Notes: a model not told the origin generated them from the letters alone. Numbered from the stretch's first letter, positions 1 through 5,877 are shown. The stretch: DNA of 6,318 nucleotides from Campylobacterales bacterium (GCA_025800305.1 JAOXRY010000227.1:1-6318), one strand, 5' to 3'. Translations and numbers: made by a program.

Positions 1-1403
1 GTCTTATCTCTGATAAAATGGGGTATGTCCACATTGTAGATCTTGTTGACGATGAGATTGAGATGCAGCCAATCTATCAGTCAAAAGAGGTTGTTACCAC
101 TTTTAAAGTTATAGATGAAAAAATATTTTTCCTTTTTGAACATGGAAAAATCAGCTTTATAGATATTGCAAAAGATAGAGCAAAACTTTTAAAAAACGTA
201 GAAGATGATGATATAGCCCAAATCTATAAGGCTGTTGGAGACAACCCTATACTACGTTTTGGTATAGGAAACGTTCTAGATGCCCATGATGAAAAATACC
301 ATAAAAGATTAGAACTAGCCATTATTGAAATTGCCAATGGGAGTCCAGATAAGGCAAAACAGATTATGGGTAATACTCTAAACTCTGAAGCCCATAGAGA
401 AAGATTTGAACAGATTTTACAACACTCTAAAAAAGTAACTGAGTTTTATAACGCTGTAAGACAAGTAAATTATCAAAGAGCTTATGCTATGGCAAATTCA
501 ATGGATCTTTTAAAAAAGCTAGTCTTCTTCGATAAAATGGAAAAAAGCTTTGAAATAGCTTTTAATAGAGCATTGGAGCTTCTTATTAAAAAGAAAGATC
601 CAAAAGCAGCAAAAGAACAGTTTTTGGTGTTTTCTAAAGTTCCTTCTAAGTCAAAGATTATTAAATCTCTTTTAGCTCATCCTGAAAAATTTTCTATGGC
701 AAAGAGAAAGCTTAGCGAAAAAAAATATGATCATTTTGCCCAACTGGTCAAAACTTTTAAAGATCTAGAAAATGCTCCTTTTTATAAAAAATATCAAGAC
801 TTAAAAGATAACATGATCCACTCATTTGTTATCTCTATGTCAGAATGTGACTATAAAAAAGCAGGGCAATATTGTAAGTTTTTAAAAACAAATTTTCCAG
901 AATTAGTTGAGGTTCTTATTGATGACTTTGAAAAGTTAGAAATTATTGACAAATTTGAAGAGTTTATAGAAGGAAAAAAATTTGGAAAAGCCATGGATTT
1001 AGCCAGTGAAAACTCTTTTCTTTTAACAAGTGACAGCTATAAATCTCTTAATAATGTGGTTTCCACAAGAATGGACAGTGCTATGATTCTTGCTTACAAA
1101 GGGGAATTTAAAAAAATGCATACACTTTTAAAACCTTTTTTAGCCAGTGATTTTTCAAAATCTAAAGCACTTGATATCTATAAAATCTACTACTTAGAGC
1201 AAATAGAAAAAAATGTCATGAAACTTAGCCTCCAACACTGGAAAAATGCTATTAAAAACTATATAGCAAGATTTGGTAAAGATGAGCAAATCATTTTAAT
1301 TGGAAGAAAGTACGATAAAGACAAAATTTTAATGGGTTATGAAGATGGAATAAAGGGAAACTTTTTAAACTGTAAGCTTATTGCCAGTGTATTCCATCAT
1401 TAA
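1..1403 (+). CDS. WD40-like propeller / alpha-helical repeat protein (3' part, truncated by window edge)
   Basis: The reading frame is open to the left edge (codons for L-I-S-D-K precede the first Met at base 18), so the gene starts outside the window and that Met is probably internal. Residues are counted from it. Residues 1-50 look like the last strands of a beta-propeller: short hydrophobic strands with G-Y-V-H-I-V-D and F-E-H-G-K-I-S-F-I-D-I, typical of WD40-like blades. From about residue 90 the protein is all helical. It has recurring helix-turn-helix units with an aromatic/basic/Ala core, near 106-116, 145-159, 189-201, 274-290, 316-329 and 358-371, which resemble TPR or solenoid repeats. 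There is no catalytic motif and no obvious membrane segment in this part. The role is unknown, and scaffolding is the natural guess. It stands alone on the plus strand, convergent with the thioredoxin gene. The fold class is fairly secure, the function is not. Confidence 0.8.
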   Translation, partial: LISDKMGYVHIVDLVDDEIEMQPIYQSKEVVTTFKVIDEKIFFLFEHGKISFIDIAKDRAKLLKNVEDDDIAQIYKAVGDNPILRFGIGNVLDAHDEKYHKRLELAIIEIANGSPDKAKQIMGNTLNSEAHRERFEQILQHSKKVTEFYNAVRQVNYQRAYAMANSMDLLKKLVFFDKMEKSFEIAFNRALELLIKKKDPKAAKEQFLVFSKVPSKSKIIKSLLAHPEKFSMAKRKLSEKKYDHFAQLVKTFKDLENAPFYKKYQDLKDNMIHSFVISMSECDYKKAGQYCKFLKTNFPELVEVLIDDFEKLEIIDKFEEFIEGKKFGKAMDLASENSFLLTSDSYKSLNNVVSTRMDSAMILAYKGEFKKMHTLLKPFLASDFSKSKALDIYKIYYLEQIEKNVMKLSLQHWKNAIKNYIARFGKDEQIILIGRKYDKDKILMGYEDGIKGNFLNCKLIASVFHH

Positions 1404-1444
1404 AGATTATTAATTCTCAAGTTTCTAACAGACTACTCCAAAAA

Positions 1445-1475
1445 CTAACTGCTCTTTTAAACATTGTTAAGTTAG
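1445..1475. terminator. Weak AT-rich bidirectional terminator
   Basis: CTAACT (1445-1450) and AGTTAG (1470-1475) form a 6-bp inverted repeat with a 19-nt loop. It is flanked by AAAA on the left and, after one bulged C, TTTT on the right. Read on the minus strand, the stem is followed directly by TTTTT, as expected for a terminator of the thioredoxin transcript. The right arm overlaps the thioredoxin stop codon. The stem is short and GC-poor, so it would be weak. Its position between two convergent genes supports the call. Confidence 0.35.
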
Positions 1476-1789
1476 CTTTTCATTATTTCGTAAGGTCGTC
1501 TAATCTTTTCTATAAAGTGGTCTACACTTAAATTTCTGGACTCTCTTGCAAACTCTTTACCTTGAAGAAAAACAAGAACTGTAGGGGCTGTGAATACGCT
1601 AAAATAGGCTGAAATATCAGGGTGTTCACTACTATCAATATGAACCAATTTGATATCAGGAAAGTTCTCTGCAAACCTCTCTTCTAGTTTGGGTCTTAAA
1701 ACGTGACAAACCCCACAAGCTGGAGCAGAAAAATATACCATCACCCCAACCTCTTTTTCCAAAAGGTTGTTTACTTCTTCTAATTTTAT
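1472..1789 (-). CDS. Thioredoxin-like protein with CGVC active site
   Basis: Small thioredoxin-fold protein, about 106 codons from the chosen start and close to the usual thioredoxin length. Counting from that start, the redox motif C-G-V-C is at 25-28 after a strand ending V-Y-F-S-A-P. The conserved helix Pro is at 33, and the cis-Pro loop T-A-P-T has its Pro at 69. The usual W-C-G-P-C is A-C-G-V-C here, so redox potential and partners may differ from housekeeping thioredoxin. No signal peptide is seen, so it is probably cytoplasmic. The start is unusual. The best ribosome-binding site (GGAG, 1797-1800) sits 7 nt before an ATA codon at 1789 that overlaps the stop of the upstream phosphatase gene as ATAA. 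Alternatives are TTG at 1822 (37-nt overlap, weak site) and ATG at 1741 (starts M-V-Y-F-S and loses the first helix). It is probably translationally coupled to the phosphatase. Function as a dithiol oxidoreductase is inferred from the fold and motif. Confidence 0.85.
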   Translation of the reverse strand: MKLEEVNNLLEKEVGVMVYFSAPACGVCHVLRPKLEERFAENFPDIKLVHIDSSEHPDISAYFSVFTAPTVLVFLQGKEFARESRNLSVDHFIEKIRRPYEIMKS

Positions 1790-3264
1790 TCCTCTTCTCC
1801 AACATAAGTTAGCTTGATACAAGTTGTATCGTCTTCTGTTTTCTTAGACTGGATCTCTTTAATAAGTGTGTCTAGGATATTTTGATCTATTAAAAGTTTT
1901 TTAACATCTCCATCAAAGTCATTCCACTCCTCTTCTGTAATCCCATCACTATAAACTATCATAGATTTAAAATCAGAAATTTCAACCTCTGTAGGTTTTA
2001 ATGGCATACTCCAAGGCATAATAGGAAGATTATTAGCTTTTAATTCAACCATTTTTGCACCATCCATAACATATGTTGGATACATACCACCATTAACATA
2101 TCTTAGTTTTTTTCTATCCGCAGAAATATGAAAAACTGTATAAGAAAGTTGCTCTTCCTCTGCAAGAATTCCCTTTAAACTTTCCAGTAGTTTTCCTAAA
2201 AGTTCATCTAAATTATCAACAACATTCACCGCTTGTTTTAAAATTGTAGTAGCTGCAAAAACTGTTAATGAAGGCTGAATTCCATGTCCCATTCCATCTA
2301 GTAGATAAAGAAAGATAGAGCCATCTTTTTGTTTATGTATTGAGTAAAGATCTCCACAAAGAATATCTGAAGATCTATAAAGAATATAATCTTTCCAATC
2401 TGGATCTTCTTTTAGATCGTTTGTCACTAGACCTTTTTGTTTATTGTATGCTTTATTTTGCTCTTCTACAGCGTATTCATGAAGTTCTGTAATCTCATCT
2501 TTTTGCTTATTTGTCTCTTCAACAAGCTCGATAATTTCCAAGTTTTGATACATTCTTCCAATGAATTCTTCTTTTGTAAATGGCTTTTTAATAAAGTCAT
2601 TTGCACCATTTTTCAAAAACCTTGAAGAAACATCACCCTCTTGTTCTGAAGAGATAACTATAACTGCCATATGATCTTTACTAAACTTCTTTCTTACATT
2701 CTTTAAAAATTCAAAACCATCCATATTTGGCATATGATAATCTGTAAATACCAACTTAATATCTGGGTGTTCATCTAAGATTTCCAAAGCTTGAACACCA
2801 TCTTCAGCTTCATAAATAATAAAATGGTGTTGCTGAATAGCTTTTACAACAACTCTTCTAGAAATTTTAGAATCATCTACAACTAAAACTTTTACACTTC
2901 TATTTTTTAATATTTTTTCAATAAGTGAAGTTGCATAAACAACATCATTTAAACCTCTTTTAACAACATAATCAATTAAAGGCTTATCTGCAATTTTTTC
3001 TCTAAATTCTTCACTATCATTTCCTGTTAAAACAACTGCAGGGATATTTCTATCTGTAACTAAATCAACGATTTCACCATTGGAAGCATCTGGTAAAACC
3101 ATATCTAAAATAGCGGCAAAAAACTCATGTTCTGCCAATAGCTTTTCAGCAGCTGCAAAACTGTCTGCCAAATAAGGAGTAAAACCGTCTAGTTTTTTTA
3201 TATTTTTATCAAGAAGTGCTAAAAATAGTTTACTATCTTCAACAACAAGAATTTTTTTATCCAT
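1786..3264 (-). CDS. Two-receiver response regulator with SpoIIE/PP2C-type phosphatase domain
   Basis: A 492-aa cytoplasmic signalling protein. Receiver 1 (about 4-120) has acidic pocket E9-D10, phospho-acceptor D54, T80 and K102. Receiver 2 (about 125-245) has D130-D131, phospho-acceptor D175 (F-T-D-Y-H-M-P), S205 and the K227-P228 pair. Both look phosphorylatable. A charged coiled-coil linker (about 240-280) leads to a PP2C-like SpoIIE domain (about 290-487) with metal-binding motifs G304-D305, D323-G-M-G-H-G, S439-D440-G and E477-D-D-T-T. The family uses Mn/Mg to remove phosphate from Ser/Thr of partner proteins, often STAS-domain anti-anti-sigma factors. Phosphorylation of the receivers presumably controls the phosphatase. 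No STAS partner or kinase lies nearby, so the target is unknown. ATG at 3264 is preceded by GGAA at good spacing. The gene is 75 bp after the hypothetical gene and overlaps the thioredoxin start by 4 nt. Confidence 0.92.
   Translation of the reverse strand: MDKKILVVEDSKLFLALLDKNIKKLDGFTPYLADSFAAAEKLLAEHEFFAAILDMVLPDASNGEIVDLVTDRNIPAVVLTGNDSEEFREKIADKPLIDYVVKRGLNDVVYATSLIEKILKNRSVKVLVVDDSKISRRVVVKAIQQHHFIIYEAEDGVQALEILDEHPDIKLVFTDYHMPNMDGFEFLKNVRKKFSKDHMAVIVISSEQEGDVSSRFLKNGANDFIKKPFTKEEFIGRMYQNLEIIELVEETNKQKDEITELHEYAVEEQNKAYNKQKGLVTNDLKEDPDWKDYILYRSSDILCGDLYSIHKQKDGSIFLYLLDGMGHGIQPSLTVFAATTILKQAVNVVDNLDELLGKLLESLKGILAEEEQLSYTVFHISADRKKLRYVNGGMYPTYVMDGAKMVELKANNLPIMPWSMPLKPTEVEISDFKSMIVYSDGITEEEWNDFDGDVKKLLIDQNILDTLIKEIQSKKTEDDTTCIKLTYVGEEE
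1797..1800 (-). promoter_or_regulatory. Ribosome-binding site deciding the thioredoxin start
   Basis: The minus strand reads GGAGAAGAGGA directly before ATA. GGAG has a 7-nt spacer to ATA, the ideal distance. It lies in the last codons of the phosphatase gene, which favours a coupled start at 1789 over the upstream TTG at 1822. Confidence 0.45.
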
Positions 3265-3287
3265 TTATTGCTTCCCATTATTACAGA

Positions 3288-3311
3288 ATAGTTAATATTT
3301 TATCTAACTAT
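3288..3311. repeat. 7-bp inverted repeat around the candidate -10 box
   Basis: ATAGTTA (3288-3294) and TAACTAT (3305-3311) are perfect inverted arms separated by 10 bp. The candidate -10 element lies between them, a layout compatible with an operator. It could also be chance in AT-rich DNA. No poly-U tract follows that would make it a terminator for the hypothetical gene. Confidence 0.35.
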
Positions 3312-3325
3312 AGCTTTTGGATAAA
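3297..3325 (-). promoter_or_regulatory. Candidate sigma-70-type promoter for the phosphatase-thioredoxin genes
   Basis: On the minus strand, TAAAAT (plus 3297-3302) matches the -10 consensus at 5 of 6 bases. TTTATC (plus 3320-3325), a weak -35, lies 17 bp upstream. It would start transcription about 30 nt before the ATG at 3264, giving the phosphatase and thioredoxin their own promoter apart from the hypothetical gene. The AT-rich background makes chance matches common. Confidence 0.35.
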
Positions 3326-3339
3326 AATTATCTTTTAGG

Positions 3340-3858
3340 TCAAGCAGCAACCTCTAAAGGTTTGTAGTCTAGGGCAGTGATTGCAACCATCATAGCATCA
3401 AGAATTGTTCCTTGTGCCTTCTGTCTTGAAACTATTAGATCTTTAAAATTTTTCTCTTCTGAAGGAGACATTCTAGGCTGACTAAACTGCTCTAAAATAA
3501 TATTTTTTTCTTCTACTAAATTATTAAGTTGAACCTGTGGAACAGGGGCACTTAAACTTGCTTGTAAATTAGAAACTTTTTCACTCCAGTCAGTATTCTC
3601 ATCAGCATCACTAAAAAGCCTTGATTCTACATTTTTTTGAGTATAAAGATCTGCTTTATCAGAAGCTTTTGTAAAAATCTGCCATACAAAGTTAGGAACT
3701 CCCTTATCTTCATAAGGATTAGGAATATCTGTTTTTGTTAAAGACGCTTCATCAATCATCTTCTCTTGAATTGTTGTATTTCTATAATCATGGTCAACTG
3801 GCTTGGAAAAAGTATGAGCCAAGCTACTTGAAGTATTTAATGTACCACCAACATTCAT
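3340..3858 (-). CDS. Hypothetical protein of 172 aa, family not recognised
   Basis: I do not recognise this protein. The start is ATG at 3858, because AAGGA (3865-3869) lies 6 nt upstream. An in-frame TTG at 3885 would add nine residues without a good ribosome-binding site. The first 50 residues are polar, Ser/Thr-rich and probably unstructured. The middle is acidic and hydrophilic, with one aromatic patch near 56-62 (N-F-V-W-Q-I-F). Residues 110-165 look helical, ending in the hydrophobic stretch A-M-M-V-A-I-T-A-L. There is no signal peptide, no full membrane span, no cysteine and no enzymatic motif. It is probably a soluble or surface-associated adaptor rather than an enzyme. It lies 75 bp upstream of the phosphatase gene on the same strand and is divergent from the HD-GYP gene, so it may be co-expressed with signalling functions. 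Its function is not inferable. Confidence 0.75.
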   Translation of the reverse strand: MNVGGTLNTSSSLAHTFSKPVDHDYRNTTIQEKMIDEASLTKTDIPNPYEDKGVPNFVWQIFTKASDKADLYTQKNVESRLFSDADENTDWSEKVSNLQASLSAPVPQVQLNNLVEEKNIILEQFSQPRMSPSEEKNFKDLIVSRQKAQGTILDAMMVAITALDYKPLEVAA

Positions 3859-3864
3859 AGCATA

Positions 3865-3869
3865 TCCTT
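3865..3869 (-). promoter_or_regulatory. Ribosome-binding site fixing the hypothetical gene start
   Basis: The minus strand reads AAGGA, then 6 nt, then ATG at 3858. This is the only strong site near the start of the frame and argues against the upstream TTG at 3885. Confidence 0.65.
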
Positions 3870-3885
3870 TTGGATACACAAACAA

Positions 3886-3953
3886 ATACTATTCCAAGTT
3901 GTTGGAGGTTAAGTTGGGGAGCTATTTACAGGTTAGGAGTTTTTTGGTAATCT
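3886..3953. promoter_or_regulatory. Divergent promoter region between hypothetical and HD-GYP genes
   Basis: The 121-bp gap between the two divergent starts (3859-3979) should hold both promoters. On the plus strand, TTTACA (3925-3930) and TAATCT (3948-3953) are 17 bp apart and could drive the HD-GYP gene with a very short leader. On the minus strand, TAGTAT (plus 3886-3891) is a possible -10 for the hypothetical gene, without a recognisable -35. The matches are weak, and I saw no sigma-54 or sigma-28 consensus. Confidence 0.25.
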
Positions 3954-3970
3954 TAAGTAACTTGAACCTT

Positions 3971-3974
3971 AGGA
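3971..3974 (+). promoter_or_regulatory. Ribosome-binding site fixing the HD-GYP gene start
   Basis: AGGA is followed by five A and then ATG at 3980. This supports a 403-aa product rather than the 430-aa frame that opens at TTG 3899. Confidence 0.6.
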
Positions 3975-3979
3975 AAAAA

Positions 3980-5191
3980 ATGAAATTTAATCTTAATCAA
4001 TTCTTATTGGCAGTTTCAGATGCTCTTGATTTTGTAGAAATAACAACACTTGGTGCCACAAGTTTTCATTCTAAAAGAGTTGCGTATATCTCATTGGAAC
4101 TTGGCAAACTTTATAACTTTTCAGACAAAGAGAAATTTGATTTATGCTCCTTTTCACTTCTGCATGATAATGGACTAAGTGAAGAAAATATTGTCAATGA
4201 AGTTGAAAACAGCAATAAACCATCAACCATCAATATTTTAGAACAAAACCCGATTCACTGTAATATAGGAGAGAAAAACATCAAAGGTTTTCCTTTTTTA
4301 ACAAATGAAACAAACATTGTCAAATACCATCATGAAAGTTATGATGGTTCTGGTGTATTTGGCTTAAAAAAAGAAGAGATTCCTTTAATGTCTCAAATTA
4401 TAGCTCTTGCAGATACAGTTGATAATCTTTTCCATTTTGAAAACCCATCTTTAGAAAATAGAAAAGAGATAATCCAATTTATTAACGATAAAGAGGAAAT
4501 TTTTTATTCAAAAACCCTTGTTGAGTATTTTAATGCACTGAGTAAAAAAACATCTTTTTGGTTAGATCTACAGTCTCCAAACTTGGAAAAAATGATTATA
4601 GAGAAGCTTCCTCACTTTGATATTGATATAGAATTAAAAGATCTGGTGGATCTTTCTAAAGTTTTTACAAACATAATAGATTCAAACTCAACATTTACCA
4701 AAACCCACTCCTCAGGACTATCAGACAAAGTCCAAGAAATGTCAGCTTTCTATAAATTTGATTTTAACAAAACTATGGAACTTCTAATTGCTGCTAATCT
4801 TCACGATTTAGGAAAACTAGCTGTTCCTAATAAGATCTTAGATAAAAATGGGAAACTAACTTTAGATGAGTTTGAAACTATTAAAACCCACACATACTAT
4901 ACAAGACAAGCACTAACAAAAATTGATGGATTTGAGAGAATCACCAACTGGGCATCGAACCACCATGAAAAACTAGATGGCACAGGCTATCCTTATGGAA
5001 TTGATAAAGAGAGTCTTTGTTTTGAGTCAAGATTAATGTCCTGTCTTGATATCTACCAAGCACTTACCGAAGATAGACCTTATAGAGAGGGAATGAACCA
5101 TCAAAAAGCTTTAGAGATTATGGAGGATATGGTTTCTAAAGGATTTATTGATGGAAAAATAGTTGAAGATATTGATAAGGTTTTAGTATAA
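3980..5191 (+). CDS. Tandem HD-GYP domain protein, probable cyclic-di-GMP phosphodiesterase
   Basis: A 403-aa soluble protein with two HD-type domains. The start is ATG at 3980 with AGGA (3971-3974) 5 nt upstream. The open frame extends back to a TTG at 3899, but that leader lacks conserved character. The C-terminal domain (about 225-403) is a full HD-GYP unit: H243, H275-D276-L-G-K, H304, H328-H329-E, D333-G-T-G-Y-P and D357. It should bind two or three metals and hydrolyse cyclic-di-GMP. The N-terminal domain (about 20-200) keeps candidate ligands H30, H62-D63, H93, H117-H118 and D145. It reads H-D-N-G-L for H-D-x-G-K and D-G-S-G-V-F for D-G-x-G-Y-P, so it may be sensory, structural or altered in specificity. 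No sensor, receiver or membrane segment is seen. It is divergent from the hypothetical gene and converges with riboflavin synthase, overlapping its 3' end by 9 bp. Confidence 0.9.
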   Translation: MKFNLNQFLLAVSDALDFVEITTLGATSFHSKRVAYISLELGKLYNFSDKEKFDLCSFSLLHDNGLSEENIVNEVENSNKPSTINILEQNPIHCNIGEKNIKGFPFLTNETNIVKYHHESYDGSGVFGLKKEEIPLMSQIIALADTVDNLFHFENPSLENRKEIIQFINDKEEIFYSKTLVEYFNALSKKTSFWLDLQSPNLEKMIIEKLPHFDIDIELKDLVDLSKVFTNIIDSNSTFTKTHSSGLSDKVQEMSAFYKFDFNKTMELLIAANLHDLGKLAVPNKILDKNGKLTLDEFETIKTHTYYTRQALTKIDGFERITNWASNHHEKLDGTGYPYGIDKESLCFESRLMSCLDIYQALTEDRPYREGMNHQKALEIMEDMVSKGFIDGKIVEDIDKVLV

Positions 5192-5794
5192 AGAGCTGAT
5201 CCTATCAACTTCATCCCAAGAAAGAGACTTATCTTTTTTCTTAAACATGAAATAGATGTATCTAGCAAACATATCAGTCTCGATATTTACTCTTCTTCCA
5301 GCTTCATAACCGATAAAAAGAGTGTTCTCTAAAGAGTGAGGAATAAGAGTTAGCCTAAATCTGTCTTTTTCTACATCATTTACAGTAAGACTGATTCCAT
5401 CAACTGTAATTGATCCTTTTGGAACAACATATTTCATAAACTCTTCTGGGATTGAAATATAAAAATCCCATGAAGATTTTGATTTATCAACTTTGATAAT
5501 CTCACCAACACAGTCAACATGACCTTGAACAATGTGACCTTCCACTCTGTCACTAAGTCTCATAGCTGGTTCAATATGGACAGTTCCAGAGTAATTTTCA
5601 ACAGCAAGAACTTCCTTGCTTTCGTGGGAAAGCTCTACAGTAAAGCTACTATCGTCATGTGCCACAACAGTAAGACAAGCACCATTTACAGCAATACTGT
5701 CCCCAACCCCTGCTTTATGTTTTGCTTTTACTTTGAGAAAACCGTTACTAAAGCTTTCTACTTTTCCTAATTCTCTAATAAGTCCTGTGAACAA
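5183..5794 (-). CDS. ribE: Riboflavin synthase, alpha subunit
   Basis: Catalyses the dismutation of two 6,7-dimethyl-8-ribityllumazine molecules to riboflavin and 5-amino-6-ribitylaminouracil, the last step of riboflavin synthesis, in the cytoplasm as a homotrimer. The 203-aa protein has the two lumazine-binding barrels expected of the family. The first (1 to about 85) begins with the hallmark M-F-T-G-L and has N-G-A-C-L-T-V with C40. The second (about 87-185) has G-H-I-V-Q-G-H-V-D with H92, V-D-G-I-S-L-T-V-N with S135, and I-E-T-D with D174. These match the active-site residues F2, Cys, His, Ser and Asp of characterised enzymes. Start is TTG at 5794, forced by the invariant M-F-T-G N-terminus and supported by GGAG 7 nt upstream. 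The symbol is ribE or ribC depending on nomenclature. Its leader carries a strong hairpin that overlaps the ribosome-binding site. Its 3' end overlaps the convergent HD-GYP gene. Confidence 0.96.
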   Translation of the reverse strand: MFTGLIRELGKVESFSNGFLKVKAKHKAGVGDSIAVNGACLTVVAHDDSSFTVELSHESKEVLAVENYSGTVHIEPAMRLSDRVEGHIVQGHVDCVGEIIKVDKSKSSWDFYISIPEEFMKYVVPKGSITVDGISLTVNDVEKDRFRLTLIPHSLENTLFIGYEAGRRVNIETDMFARYIYFMFKKKDKSLSWDEVDRISSLY

Positions 5795-5801
5795 TATTTA
5801 A

Positions 5802-5805
5802 CTCC
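5802..5805 (-). promoter_or_regulatory. Riboflavin synthase ribosome-binding site, partly inside a hairpin
   Basis: The minus strand reads GGAG, a 7-nt spacer, then TTG at 5794. Three of the four bases (5803-5805) belong to the 3' arm of the 13-bp inverted repeat 5803-5830, so folding of the leader would hide the site. Confidence 0.65.
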
Positions 5806-5830
5806 ACTCTCGAACAAGTTCGAGAGTGGA
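5803..5830 (-). repeat. Perfect 13-bp hairpin in the riboflavin synthase leader
   Basis: TCCACTCTCGAAC (5803-5815) and GTTCGAGAGTGGA (5818-5830) are exact complements around two bases; in RNA the innermost pairs would open to give an 11-bp stem with a 6-nt loop. It is far more GC-rich than its surroundings. It could be the transcription end of the chemoreceptor gene, but no clean U-run follows on either strand (the minus strand continues GTTAAATATTG). A role in the riboflavin synthase leader is at least as likely. Confidence 0.7.
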
Positions 5831-5840
5831 CTCCTCAGCG

Positions 5841-5862
5841 GAGAGCTCTCGCAACTAGTTGC
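5841..5862. repeat. Two adjacent perfect palindromes
   Basis: GAGAGCTCTC (5841-5850) and GCAACTAGTTGC (5851-5862) are self-complementary 10-mer and 12-mer directly abutting each other, just downstream of the chemoreceptor stop on the minus strand. With the 13-bp hairpin they make the block 5803-5864 about 55% GC by my count. They may be protein-binding sites, processing structures or remains of a palindromic repeat element. Confidence 0.5.
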
Positions 5863-5877
5863 TCTATTTCTTGATTT

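Noticed and set aside
18..20. ATG at 18 as the true start of the first gene
   Set aside because: The frame stays open to the window edge, the following residues begin in the middle of propeller strands, and no good ribosome-binding site precedes it.
2437..2625. Plus-strand open frame of 62 codons
   Set aside because: It lies wholly inside the phosphatase gene on the opposite strand, gives a low-complexity Phe/Leu/Ile-rich product and has no ribosome-binding site.
3328..3340. Small hairpin GATAA-TTT-TTATC after the hypothetical gene as a terminator
   Set aside because: Only five A/T pairs and no U-run after it; too weak to call.
3858..3870. AGGATATGCT upstream of the hypothetical gene, resembling part of an in-vitro-selected FMN aptamer
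   Set aside because: That motif belongs to an artificial aptamer, the other half is missing, and the bases are explained by the ribosome-binding site and spacer.
5519..5801. Two plus-strand open frames opposite the 5' half of ribE
   Set aside because: Both are antisense to the strongly conserved riboflavin synthase coding sequence and show no recognisable protein features.
5795..5877. FMN riboswitch upstream of ribE
   Set aside because: The region is too short and lacks the conserved RFN core segments; only simple palindromes are present.
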